Shown here piece after piece: positions 20,800-32,096 of a stretch of DNA of 64,000 nt (its first letter is position 1; every line of letters starts with the position of its first letter). Both the position numbers and the translations under genes were made by a program. The notes beneath the pieces were generated by a model. It had not been told where the DNA came from. It did not search any database and saw nothing but the letters and a program-made list of their open reading frames with translations. Source of the DNA: Hortaea werneckii (Eukaryota; Ascomycota; Dothideomycetes; Mycosphaerellales; Teratosphaeriaceae); assembly GCA_037044905.1 (NCBI GenBank), contig JBAOKB010000051.1, positions 59,872 through 123,871 on the forward strand, in the 5' to 3' direction.

Positions 20800-21935
20800 G
20801 CACGCGCGCGGATTGCGCGTGGTGTACGGTCGTGTGAAACGCGGACGCTGTCTGCCGCGAGTCTTTCAGCAAGGACGACGGTAGTTTGCGCACGAATAAG
20901 AAATGGACGACGGAGGAATGGGGTGGGGGTGGTGGGATTCGGAAGTTGGAAAATTGGAAACGTCAACGGTCGTCTGTATGCCCAAAGAGGCAAAAGCTCA
21001 AGACTCGACTCTCTGTTACAGTAGTCGATCTCGCCGCGTGGAAAGTGATACAGTCAGTAATAGTGAGTGCCGAGGGCCAACGCCATCCCTGACCAACCAT
21101 TCGGTTGCATTATTATTCCTCCTCGTTCGTGAATCTCACCCTTCCAACCTTCTCTCTGCTGCTGAGGAAGTGGAGCCTGCGTTTCTGCGGCGTAAGTGGA
21201 TAACCGCCCGGGCGTTATGCATTGTCTCCAACCGCACTCTATCCTGTCGATCACTAGATTCACTCTGCGCGCCAGGCCTTACCTGCAGCCGCCAACGCAT
21301 AATTCTGCGAACATCTCACTGGATTTTTTTGTCATCGTCTGAACTTTCATTACTATTATGCATCTCTGGACCTGAATCGCCGCCCCTCTTTCATCATTCC
21401 AACATTCTGTCCGTCCGCTGCCAGCCTGCATCTTCTCCACTCTGTAGCTCCGGGCCAGGCTGGCGAGGACCTGGCCTTATTTTTTCCCCGAACCAATCTT
21501 GAAAGCAGTTGTAGACTCCGCCGACCTAGGCACTCCTCCCCTCCAAATCAACCCTCTTGATCTCCACAGCCTAGGAGGAACAAGAGAAAACGACGTCCTT
21601 GTCACCGCGTGCCACCCTGTCCCCGCCCCGCCCTACGCTGCATTGCCTTGCCCTGCCATATCACCATCTATCTGCCGCCAACGGCTCTTTATTAAAAGCA
21701 TCAATTACCACGACAAAGTTACGCACGAGCCTGACAGTTCCACCCGCCTAACGGCGAGCGTGCCTCATTTCACACTGCTCCTTCAGAGTGAGACAGTCCG
21801 TCTGTCTCCCCACAGCAGCCTGCGATCCCGCAGTGCCTGTTCCGATAGATCAAACACAGCCCCGTCCGATCAGCCTTGTCGTGCGGGACACCACGGTGCT
21901 CTACCGACAAACGAGCGCGCTCTGGCAAGCAGTCG

Positions 21936-23796
21936 ATGCCATCACCAAACGCGACCGCTTTCCAGACGAAATCGACTTCAGGCCCGACATTGGCAGGCAC
22001 TGCGCTTTCTGCTCGCGACAGCAGAATCGATCTACTGTCCCAGCAGCATCGCGACTCGTGGAAGCGCGCATCCAATTCCAGTGGGGACGCACCCGCCAAT
22101 CCGCTTCTGAGTGGTAGTAAGAGCATCGACGACATCGCGGCGGCTCGCAAGTCCGCGCATAGGAGCAGTATGTCTCACCAATACAACACGGCTGGCAAGC
22201 ATCGGTCGCAGTACTACGAAGATCAGTTCCGGTATAAAGATAGTGAGGCTGGCAGCGTGAGGGAGAAGGTCCAGAGAGAAAGCCCGGTAGTCGCGGAATT
22301 GAAGACGAATGTTATTGTAGGTCGCGAAGATGAGACATGCTGCGCGCGCGGAAATTGTGGTTTTGGCTAACCCAAGCTTTCTATACACGCAGATCAAAGA
22401 TGAATACACCCTAGTGACCGACCTCTCTTACCACCTGGCGCAACGCTATACCCGCCCAGATAGCAGTATTATGATCAAAGTCGACCATAGTGCTTGCCTT
22501 GCGCTAGGTGGGACTTTCGATCCTTGCTACATTCTTAATGTGACGACTGTCCCTTCGTCAATGGGTCCGTCGATCAACAAGCGCAATGCGGCGCTCATAC
22601 AGAGCTTTATGGCGGACATTTTGAGCGTGCCCTCAGATCGTGGGATTGTTAAATTCACGCCCATTGAAGAGGTCAATTACGCAATGAACGGTACGACAAT
22701 GCATGGCGAGATCGAGAGGCTGGAGAAGCATCAGGCTGAGAACGGTGGTGTGGGTAATGCTGTGAGGCGTGCAGTTACCAATGCAAGCCGACGGAGTCTC
22801 ACCAGCTCTACCAGCAACGGTGTGCCTCCCAAGCTTGACACGGATGTTAAGACTCCTTCAAGTGGAATCACGCCGAATGGCATCTCCGCATCTGACCATG
22901 ATGACGATGCAAAGAGACAGAAGAGGAAGAGCATGACTACTACGCCACCCCCATCAAGCGCGATCCCCAACGTCTTCGAACTAGCCGCCACCGAATCCAA
23001 CGATCGGCCATCCACAGCGCACGGGACGCCATATGCGGCGGAGAACGGCCTCCGTATGAATGGGATATCGAAAGAGGATCTCGTAGGCAGTGCAGCACGC
23101 GCGCCTAATGGTCGACCTAAAACCTTTGCCGGATCGTCTGCTAGTCCAGATCACACCGCACGCGAACCCATGCCATCTTCCCAACCACAGCGACCTTCAA
23201 CAAGCCACCAAAGGAACTCCAGCTATCGCAAATCCGTCGCAGGCGAAACCACCTCCTCATCAACAGTCCCCGCAAGACGCTCAGGCAATATCCCCATCTC
23301 CCCCAAACCCGATCGAACCAGCAAATCCGCCGCTGCCGAACCGCCCTCGATCCGCGACCGAACCAGCAAAGCACCCACAGAAACCGGCACCAAGTCCCCC
23401 GGTCCCTCGTCCTCCGCTTCTCCTCTCCCTAAACGCGACACCTACCTCGATAACATCAGCAGCAGTAGCGCAACCGCCCCTACCGCTCCATCCTCTTCCG
23501 CCTCCACCTCCAAGCCGAAAAAGGACACCCCAACCCACCCCATCGACCCCAAACTCGACGCCAAAGCCGCCGAACGCTCGCGTCAACAATCTCAGCAAGA
23601 GAGTAAAGATACCGCAGCGAATACGGCCAAACGCCGATCGACGGTGACAGCGACCCCGAAGATCCCGCCGCCGCCGCCGGTGCCGCAGGATAGTAGGAAG
23701 AGCGGCTCGGGAGGGGCAGGGGGAGGGAAGGACCAGCAGCGGGTGGGGAAACGGAAGAGTTTCTTGAGCGCTTTTAGGAGGAGTGCTGCTGCTTAA
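21936..23796 (+). CDS. MIF-fold (tautomerase superfamily) protein with long disordered tail
   Basis: Exons 21936-22316 and 22393-23796, with a 76-bp intron (donor GTAGGT, acceptor CGCAG, phase 0), encode 594 aa. Residues about 117-239 resemble macrophage migration inhibitory factor: a strand beginning SPVVAELKTNVI, the helix YTLVTDLSYHLAQRYTRP, then HSACLALGGTFDPCYILNV (compare MIF 'MAFGGSSEPCALCSL') and INKRNAALIQSFMADIL...PSDRGIVKFTPI. In MIF, Pro1 must be the free N-terminus for keto-enol tautomerase chemistry. Here the equivalent Pro117 is preceded by 116 Ser/Gln/Arg-rich residues, and MIF Lys32 aligns with Arg. Classical catalysis is therefore unlikely unless the protein is processed. 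Residues 240-594 are Ser/Pro/Lys-rich and disordered, with a basic C-terminus (GKRKSFLSAFRRSAAA). Confidence 0.75.
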
Positions 23797-24653
23797 GCAC
23801 TCCTTTCCCTTCTTTTTTTTTTCTTTCCTTTTTTTTTTTCAGTCTTCCTCTCTTCCTATCCGATCACGCGTCGGATTGCCGAATGGAGACGCTCAGCGGG
23901 GATGTTAGGCAGGAGGTGCAGAATGACGAGGGCGAATGGGCAGGCTGGATTCTGAGGGGAGAGGACGTTTGTGTAAAAGGCAAAGGCAACGGAAAGGAGG
24001 AAATGAAAGAATGGAAGGGGGTGTGAGGGAGGATGGGGTGGAAGGAAGAAGGCACCAAGTCACGGTATCGTCCGGTCTTTCGTTCCCTTCTGATCTTTTT
24101 ATCCTTCCTCCCGCGTATCTGCAGGACGATACAGAGTAGAGAGCAAGGATCCTTACAGAGCCACAGGACAGTGGGTTTTGGATGCTCGATTCGCCCTGCT
24201 TCGGGCTTAGGCAATCGATTGATTGGGAGCCAATGCGTCTGGCACGAACACGAGGGGCGGCAGGGAGTGTTTTGCAAGGAGCTGGAGGGCCGTGTGTTTC
24301 TGGGATGATACCCTTTTTCTCCTGTTTGACGTCTGTTTTGGTATATTGCGTTAGAGGTGTTCTCTTTGGCTTTAAGAGATTCGTATATAAAGAAGATATT
24401 TCTCTTTGCGTATGTTAGAGATCAAAGATGAGAGGTGTAGATGCTACATAGAAGTCCAGACCAGCGCAGACTACTATGTACCTTATACTGTACGTAAAAA
24501 TGCAAGGATTCAAAGAGGAAATCAAGCTTTCGCTAGCGTGTGGAGGGCGGAGCGTCGATCCATCATGTCTCGGATGTTCAGTTCGCGCTTTCGCGTCGAA
24601 TTCGTGTGAAGTCCCGTACTTTAAGCCCAGATACTTTACTTTCTCACAGCATC
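23797..24653. other. Spacer between MIF-fold and SWC5 genes
   Basis: About 860 bp. A T-rich stretch (23811-23840) just after the MIF-gene stop may be part of its 3' end. The rest shows no gene; the region before 24654 serves as the SWC5 promoter. Confidence 0.5.
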
Positions 24654-25736
24654 ATGGCGCCGAAGAAGGCAGCAGATCAGACAGCGCTCGAGCGCGACAT
24701 GCAGGAGGAAGAGGAGCCATATGACGAAAACGCCGACGAGGACTTTAATCCTGATGAAGCTGGAGGAGAGGACGAGGAAGGTTCGTCATCAGATGATGAG
24801 GATGTTGCTGTTGCAAAACCGGCGCGAAAGGACAAGAAGCGAAAAGCGGATGATACAGGAGGCGAAGAGCTCGACTCGGGAGATGAGGCGACAATACAAG
24901 AACGCAGAAAGAAGCGAAAGCGCAAAGGGAAGGAGACGGCGGGGGCAGCAGATGAGGAGAGCGGAGGAGAGGGAGGCTTGATTCGGACGCGGGCGCAGCG
25001 GTTAGCGGAGAAAGCGGAAAGGAAGGAGAAGAAGAGGGTAGTGGGTGGCGAAGTCACAATCGATGTCGAGCAGATCTGGAAGGAATTAAACAGCGTCCCC
25101 ATCGGAAGACCACCACCGCCTCCGCCCGCACCAGTAGCAGACGCCACTGCTGAAGCGGAAACCAAACCCGATGGCGAAACACATAACAAAGAGAACACCG
25201 CAAGAACCACCCCCGAAACCCTCACCATCCGCCGACGCATCGAATACGCAGGCGAAGTCACCGAAATCACCGAACAAGTCCCCCTCAACTCCAAACAAGC
25301 CCAGCAATACCTCCGCGACCATCCCGAAGCAGACCTCACCCGCCACCAACTATCTTCTTGCTCCCCCTCCGACAAAACACCCCCGGCCCACCTCCTTCGC
25401 CCGCTCAAACGCCCCTCCCTCTTCGAACCCAACCCGACGGCAACCGTCAAAGGCGTGCCGCCCGACCGACTCCGACCCCGGACCCCCTCCCGTCTCGACG
25501 TCCTGCAAGCCGAAAAGAAACAAGCGGCCGAGAACCAGCGCAAGGCGGAGAAGATGTCGACGGTGCAGAAGAGCGCGCTGGATTGGAAGGGGTTCGTGGA
25601 TTCCGACCGCGCCGTACGCGAGGAATTGGATGTCTATGGCAAGAGCAAGGAAGGGTTTTTGGCCCGCGAGGACTTTTTGGGCAGGGCGGATTTGGCGAGG
25701 GTGGAGATGGGGAGGCTGGCGAGGTTGAAGGGTTGA
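24654..25736 (+). CDS. SWC5: SWR1 complex subunit Swc5 (BCNT/CFDP1 family)
   Basis: Subunit of the SWR1 remodeller that exchanges H2A for H2A.Z; Swc5 binds the nucleosome acidic patch and stimulates the ATPase. The intronless frame from ATG 24654 encodes 360 aa. The N-terminal 120 residues are acidic (DENADEDFNPDE, SSSDDEDVAV) alternating with KKRK-type nuclear signals. Residues about 130-165 contain 'EVTIDVEQIWKELN'. The C-terminal 80 residues are the diagnostic BCNT domain: STVQKSALDWKGFVDSDRAV, then ELDVYGKSKEGFLAREDFLG. The length is close to other fungal Swc5 proteins. Base composition flips from C-rich to G-rich at about 25500, at the boundary of the BCNT domain. Confidence 0.93.
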   Translation: MAPKKAADQTALERDMQEEEEPYDENADEDFNPDEAGGEDEEGSSSDDEDVAVAKPARKDKKRKADDTGGEELDSGDEATIQERRKKRKRKGKETAGAADEESGGEGGLIRTRAQRLAEKAERKEKKRVVGGEVTIDVEQIWKELNSVPIGRPPPPPPAPVADATAEAETKPDGETHNKENTARTTPETLTIRRRIEYAGEVTEITEQVPLNSKQAQQYLRDHPEADLTRHQLSSCSPSDKTPPAHLLRPLKRPSLFEPNPTATVKGVPPDRLRPRTPSRLDVLQAEKKQAAENQRKAEKMSTVQKSALDWKGFVDSDRAVREELDVYGKSKEGFLAREDFLGRADLARVEMGRLARLKG

Positions 25737-25962
25737 TTTTTTTTTTTTTCCTTCTTTCTTCTTCCTTTTTCCTTTTTTTTTTTTTTTTTGGTCTTCTCTT
25801 CATTTGGGGAGTTGGGGAGCTATTCATGGGTGCATCGTGATGATTTCATTGAAAGTCTCACCGATGATGGATCCTATTTTCTGATGCGAGAGACTTGGTT
25901 TGCCAGGGTCAGGTGTTTGCGGAAGCCCTACTGTGCCACCTTTTTTTGATGCCTCCTATTCC

Positions 25963-25988
<26 letters not shown>
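25963..25988 (+). repeat. Poly-A tract, 26 nt
   Basis: Uninterrupted run of 26 A on the + strand. It lies about 230 bp past the SWC5 stop codon, outside any coding frame. Confidence 0.9.
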
Positions 25989-25993
<5 letters not shown>

Positions 25994-26274
25994 AATTCGG
26001 GTCGTCCACGAGGGGGCGGGTCGACCAACAATCCTGTCCATCTAGGCGCTTCAGCGTTTGATGGAGACGGCGAATTCAAGTCCGTCTTTTTTTCTCCCCC
26101 TCGTGATCTGCCTCTGCTGGCCTAGGAGACGGAAGTTCCTTGCAGAGTCTAGAATTTACGGAAGAACGTGCTCCTTGACTTATCTCGTCCCGAGCATCTT
26201 CCTTGCTAAAGCAACGAGAAATTGCTAAATCTACTATGATTAAAGAAGCCTAGACACTTAACCCAACCCCATTT

Positions 26275-26305
26275 CTCCTTCCTTCCTTCCTTCCTTCCTT
26301 CCTTC
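26275..26305 (+). repeat. (CCTT)n microsatellite
   Basis: About seven tandem CCTT units in the SWC5/bZIP convergent spacer, followed by a related C/T-rich stretch. Confidence 0.8.
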
Positions 26306-27265
26306 CCTCCCTACTACAAACCCCAACCCATTTCTCCTTCCTCTCTTTACCCCTTCCCCTTCTAAAAGAGACGACCCCTTACCGGCTATTGCGTCCTAGG
26401 TCGGGCCAAAAACGTGGTCAAAATGGGGTGAACAACATTGTCTCTACGACGGAAAAAAAAAAAAAGAAAAGAAAAGAAAGAAAGAAAGCACACCTCCAGT
26501 TTTGCATCGTGCATGCGTTCCATCTAATAGAGAGGACGTTAAGAAGAAAGGTTTCCATACTCCAAAAATCTCACCTCGTCCTTCTCCATTACTCTTTTCT
26601 TTTTACCTCTCTTGCGCGTTGAGTCACGTTGCCCTACTACCTTCTTTTCCTCCATTCTTCTCCTACACCTTTCCCGCCGTAATGCATAGGCGGGAATGAG
26701 GAAGAGGACGAAAGCTAAACTTTGCGATACTTTCATCATCGACGAAGCTAATTTATTAAAAAAAAAAAAAAAAACAAGAAGAGAAAAAAGGCAGGAGGGC
26801 AAAGAAAGGGGTATGAAAAGAACATTAGAGTTGGTGAAAGGAGAAGGAGTAAACAGACGTAGAGAGAGGGACACAGGGACTCCCCCAAAGAGATTTTCGA
26901 GACAAGAAAAGGCCCTATATAAACACAGCAACCTAAAGGGACCTAAGGCAACACCCGTTTGCAGCAGGGGGCTATGTTTAGCTATCCCCGGTCCTTCTTT
27001 CCCAACCTTAAAATTTCCTATCCTATAACGCCCCCCCTCCCCAATTCCCTACCCCTAGTTGGAAAGGGTAGAGTAGTATCTCCCAGTCTCCGTGGGAGTT
27101 CCCCAATGACATACAAAGAGAAAAGTTGTAACGCTAGACCAAGTCAAAAATCCCGAGGGATGCGGGCGATCCAGGTGATGGTGTGGATGATTGGCGGACA
27201 TATGGAATTGTGTGTGTGTGTGGCGGATGGTGAGGTCGCCTGGTGAGGAGGGCTATTCCACCCAT

Positions 27266-28908
27266 CTAAAGGGCAGACATCCTGCTTGCCGCGCCGTCGA
27301 GTTTGGCGAGCAAGACGTCCAAGTTGCGAGAGGATGAAGAGGCGGTAGCAGTCATGTCGGTGGCGAAGTCGAAGTCGTAGACAGGAGCCGAGGAGGAAGC
27401 AGACAGATGAGCCGAAGACGAAGTAGCGAGAAGATTGACCGGGTCAGGCGCCGGGACGTCAGTCACAGCGTAAGCGTTGACCGTGTTGAACTGGTTGAAG
27501 TTCATGCTGGGCTGGTAGTTTCCCAGGTTCAACTTGCTGAAGTTCTCCTCCGGGATCATGGCCATGGAGACCTGCTGGGATTGCTGCTCCTGAGCTGGCT
27601 GCTGGCTAGGGATCTGCAGCTGGGAGGCGTCGAAGTTCATGAAGTCGGGCTTCTGCTCCTGCTGCGGAGCATGCTGTTGAGGTTGAGGGGCTGGCTGAGC
27701 AGGAGTCGGGGCCTGGTGGGCTTGAGGTTGTTGAGGTGGCGCCATCTGCTGTGCTTGAGAGATAAGGGTCGCCGGGTCCTTGGAGATGTCGTCGATGAAG
27801 GGTGTGAAGGCCGGGTGGCGAAGGAGGGTCTCGATCAAGCCACGGTAACGATCATTCTCCTGAAGGAGAGCGCCGTTCTCCTGGCGAAGAGTGCTAGCCT
27901 CCTGGGTCTTCAGAGCAACTTCACCCTCGAGTTGAGAGATGTATTCTGTTTACATTTGTTAGCACGTCGTAAGTAGGTTGGAGTGGCGACGAAAGACATA
28001 CCCTTCCTGCGCGAGCGGAAAGCACGGGCAGAGACCTTGTTGCGGAGCTGGCGGCGTTCCTTGCTGGAGAGCTTCTTGCCCTCATCGGATGCAAGCAGAC
28101 GCTCGTCCTCGTCCATCTCCTCCTCGTCCTTCTTCATCCGAGCGATCTGAGGAAGGAGACCGCCTGGAGAGCCATCGTCGTCCATGGAAGCAGTGCTTTG
28201 CTGGCGCATCTGGTTGAGAAGACGAGAGATGCTTTCCTCGACGTGAGGCTCAGAGACGTTGGATGGACGCTTGCTCATGTTCTGGCTCTGCTGCTGAGGA
28301 GCCTGGCTCTGGTTGGCAAGCTGGCGGTACTGAGCGTGCTGGGCTTGCAGCTTCATCTGGCGCTGCTGCATCGCTTGGTTCTGGGCGGCTTTTTGCATGG
28401 CGGCCTGTTGAGCCTGCTGAGAGTGCATGCCAGGCCACAGGCGGCCGACGTTGCTGGTCGGCTCCTCGTGACCACCGATGGTGTTCGGGTTGACAAAGTT
28501 GTCGCCTTCGTTCTGCGGCGGGAAAAACATGGGCGGCATGGAAGATTGCGGGTTGGCGAAGTCCATCTCGGAGTCCATGTCAATCCCCGAAGACCATCCG
28601 GCTCCGAATCCGCCATCAAAGCCCATGTCACCGATGCCTGAGTTGTAGCCATCGAACATCTGGGGCTGGCTCATGGGCATGTTGGCCATGCTGCCGACGG
28701 GCAGGCCGACCTGCTGCTTGTACTGGCTGTAGTCGTGGCTTGGGCCATTGAACTGCTGACGCTCCTCGCCCTTATCGAATGGGCTGAGGGCGTCGATCTT
28801 GGATGAGGAAGCGGTCGCAGGTGATGGCTGGGTGCCACCGCCCTGGCTGAAGTCGAAGAAGGAGTCCATGTCGAAGGGTTCGGTCTTGACGGTCGGGCGA
28901 CTGGTCAT
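27266..28908 (-). CDS. bZIP transcription factor, IDI-4-like
   Basis: Exons 28908-28002 and 27945-27266, with a 56-bp intron (27946-28001; donor GTATGT, branch GCTAAC, acceptor AACAG, phase 1), encode 528 aa. The join creates the intact basic region and zipper start: RRQLRNKVSARAFRSRRK then EYISQLEGEVALKTQEASTL, with leucines in heptads through about residue 345. The N-terminus (TEPFDMDSFFDF, DYSQYKQQVGLPVG) and the Gln-rich middle resemble Podospora IDI-4 and related filamentous-fungal bZIPs linked to development and autophagy; this placement is from memory. The C-terminal 180 residues are Gln/Pro-rich with NYQPSMNFNQFNTVNA and a C-terminal LDVLLAKLDGAASRM helix. The first ATG is 28908; an in-frame TTG precedes it. 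Confidence 0.9.
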
Positions 28909-29365
28909 GGCGTTGAGGGGAGCAGCTGCCAATCCAAGCCGGTTGGGAGGCAGAAGATGATGTCGGGGAGGATCGAAAGTGGATGGATGCCTTAGCAGGC
29001 GAGTGTTGATGGAGTCTTGAGGTGTGTTGATGGAAGTCTACCCCTCAATGACAGGCAGCGCGATTTGCTGACGCGGCCACCCGTTCGCTAGCGGGAAAAA
29101 CGGAGCGGCTTTTTTGCTTGGAAACCTTTGCCGGTCGCGATTAGTGTAGCGCGCAGGCAGAGAGTCGATAACGAGCGACTTGGACGGGATAGAAGGGGGA
29201 GATAGCAGATGTTTGGGTGTTGTTGCAGAAGTCTGGAACTGGACGGACAAGTGCAACACAAGTGGGAAACGTCAGACAGACAGACGGGTGGGAAGATTGA
29301 GATTTGGGGGATGCGAAACGGACTGGGGGGGAGGAGGAAGGGCCGGGAGGGCCAAAGGGGCAGTG
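28909..29365 (-). promoter_or_regulatory. Probable long ATG-free 5' leader of the bZIP gene
   Basis: Reading the minus strand upstream of the bZIP ATG, no ATG occurs in any frame for 457 nt, until 29368. Random sequence would have about seven. This depletion is what a long 5' UTR under selection against upstream starts looks like. Direct evidence is the absence of ATG; transcription of the region is inferred. Confidence 0.45.
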
Positions 29366-32096
29366 CATGGCAGACGCCGCCGCACTCGCCCGCGTTTCAA
29401 CTCGGTGGGCCGATCGTCAGGAATTCCCCATCTGCCCCCGGCTGATTGGCTGCGTGCCAGCATTAGCTGCTGCGTTAGGGTTGGGAAAGACCGAAAGCCC
29501 GACCCGGCAAGCCACACCCATCACCCAGCAATCATCAACAACAATCACCGCAGATGGCATTCGTCACCCCGCGAGCCACCGTCACTCTAGGAGGTATGGG
29601 CAATGTGGAAACCTGCTCGAAAAAAGTCCACTGGTCGGTGACGACACTTGACTTTGGCCCGCCTAACCCTCTTCCAACCTTGTCCTCGTTCAGACACCCG
29701 CCTTTCCAGTTGCCCAGCAGTAGTTGTCTGCCCAAGCCAGTCTTGTGTCGCACGGAAGCCTGGGAAACTTACTGTCGTCCCCAGAATAACGCGGCAGTTA
29801 ACCATCTGCCGTTGTCTCTCACCTGCTTTGTCCACGCTAGGAGGTACAATAATATCTAGGTGGTATACCGGTTGCTCTCATGTAGCCATCATTATTACCC
29901 CAATAATAACTCAATCGTGCCATGATCGTCGGCAGCTTTTGCCTGTTCCTTTTCGCTTTTTCATAGCCCTAATACTGTAGGTACCTCTGTAGCAAAAGGT
30001 ATCTACCGGTCTCAAAATACAGCCTCACTGCATCTCTCAGCTTAGCAAGGATCTCCTAAAACTGCACCAACCTCCACTGCTTAGTGTCTACTACTCTCAC
30101 CACACAGCTAAGACTTTCGAAGAGCTACCTAGGGCTGTACCAAGGCTGAGCAGTCTGTGCCCCCCCATGCATACGTTCTTGCTTGGTTGTTTTGCGACAA
30201 ACCCGCATCTGCTTCTCTGAGGGCTTCTATCGCCGTTGCTGCTGCAATTTCCGAAAACAGGCACTCCTATATGTATCTTTGTTAAATACATTCGGGATCC
30301 TTGAGCCATTTGTGACGATTTGCCGTCCGGACCACGGCATCGTGAAGATCTGGCCAGGGCTTGTACGGAATTGGAATGCATGTGATTTTGAAGGATGTTT
30401 GCCTCAGGCCTACTTCGGGGAAGCTTTCCGCTTTTGACCCGCTCTCCAGCCGCTGTACCTCCGACAAGTATCCTGGTTGCCCGTGATCATCCCGTCTCCC
30501 AACCCTCCTACCACGGGCACTGGAGAATCAGAACGCTGGACAAGATACGTCGGCCGAGACCGGACTTCTTTTGTTTCCGACCTTGTTCTAGAATCAGACT
30601 TCCATTGCACCTTGGCATGCTCACTCGGCACTTCCCCAGTCTTGCCAACCCCCATTCTGAGATGCCAAGACGGTACTTGGATTCTTGACTTGGAAGCAGT
30701 GTCATTTTTAACTCAATGTCGTGCTTGCAACCTATCTACGCTCCTTTACGGACGGCTCCGCGTCATCGACGGCGCTGACTCTTGATCTATCCATGTTGTC
30801 TCCAAGAGGTCGTAACCAGAAAAGGGCTTACGGGCATTCGCACCTCGTCATCTTCTTGGTAAAGACTCTACCAACTGATACCAAGGACACCTAAGGGAAC
30901 CCTTTTTGTCGTCTTTGCAGCTCTTTGCGCATGGCTAACGCGCGTCATGAGCATGTTATGATTGCTCCCGGCATCTTGCGGAATTACCTCCCCGTCGTCT
31001 ATGAAGAGGACCGACGACTGAACGGTGACGATATCCCTTGGCTCCAATGATGCGTTGATTGTAGCCTTGTCGGCGATGTAACCTCAGCCTTCTCTACCAT
31101 GCACTGTTGCCCATTAGGAGGTACGCAGAGCATCCCTGGCTGGTGCTGCCCGGGCATCTTGTTGGAGTACACGGGGTTCACCTCTTCCCCTTTTCTTCTT
31201 TTCTTCCTTTCTATTTTTATTATCTATTTTTCTCTTCCACAAAAGAAACAAAAATAAAATCATTTTTCCCTTTTCCCTGCCTACCTCTTCCTACTCTCTA
31301 GCAACTAGCACAAGCAAATTCCAGATTTCTGAAAATCTCCCCGAACAGCATTATACCCGCTACATTGCAACGTAGCACGACTAGCAGCTCGAAGGCTTAG
31401 TACGAGATGCAGACTATTAGTGTGAAAAAGACTCGCACAGAAACGGGTCAGCGCCGGCATTGGAAGACTGCACCCGCCAAATCCTTCGCCCCTGAGAGAG
31501 CCGAGAATGTGCCTGTGTCTCAAGACAATCCAGAGTAGTGTTCAGGCCGGGAGAAGAGCGATAGCAGTCCCGCGAGCTAGCGACTCCCCAAGTGGACTTA
31601 CCGTTCTCGCATAGAAGTTGCCGGTAAAAAAAAAGAAAAAAAAAGAGGTAAAGGTAAGGGGAAAAGTCTGCGGCGTGGAAAGAGAACCGTCACTCAAGCG
31701 CTCCGCAGTAGTGCAAGATATCACGCTGGTCCTGCTGTGGAGGGAGAGAGAGAGAGTAGGCTCCATTTCCACGCGACAGATGCAGAAACTGGGGATAGGG
31801 TGAAAGAAGTATTATCGCCCGCATCTGTCCCCATCCATCCCTTAGAGCAAGGCGAAGTTTTAGAAGGCGTCGCTGCACGATAACCAGCAAAATGAGGGGA
31901 GAAGGAAAAGAATTAAAAACAGAAAAAAAATAAAGGTTAGAGTACACAGGTAAATAATCAAGAAATCCACCTCCGCCACGTCCTTAGATCACCACGACTG
32001 GATCCCCCTCAATCTCTCCATCGCTCAGTACATACACAATTCCCCCCTTCCTTCCTCTCTCACTCACCCCTCCTTCCCTTCCCTCCCCTCACTCCC
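29366..32096. other. Long spacer, no gene recognised
   Basis: About 2.7 kb between the bZIP leader and the Thr-rich gene. An upstream ATG at 29368 (minus) opens a 75-codon frame with no motif. Many short frames exist on both strands, none with coherent splice sites or domains. A/T-rich tracts occur at about 31190-31270 and 31625-31650. Confidence 0.5.

Larger units (their letters stand above)
19282..21935. other. Long spacer with low-complexity tracts, probably including the MIF-gene leader
   Basis: About 2.65 kb without a recognisable gene. It contains a 24-nt C run (20187-20210), a (TA)n tract (about 20782-20799) followed by CGCG alternation, and from about 21100 a pyrimidine-rich region typical of fungal promoters and leaders. 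Open frames such as the one at about 20903-21502 (+) are Ser/Leu/Arg-rich with no motif and look like open leader sequence. Confidence 0.5.
25737..27265. other. Low-complexity convergent spacer
   Basis: About 1.5 kb between the 3' ends of SWC5 and the bZIP gene, full of simple sequence: T runs (25736-25750 and about 25775-25789), a 26-nt A run (25963-25988), a (CCTT)n array (about 26275-26305), and several A-rich/GAAA tracts (about 26450-26490 and 26756-26775). Frames across it are Lys-, Phe- or Ser-rich artefacts of these repeats. No gene is called. Confidence 0.6.

Noticed and set aside
20903..21502. 200-codon open frame upstream of the MIF-fold gene
   Set aside because: Ser/Leu/Arg-rich without motifs and lies in pyrimidine-rich promoter/leader sequence.
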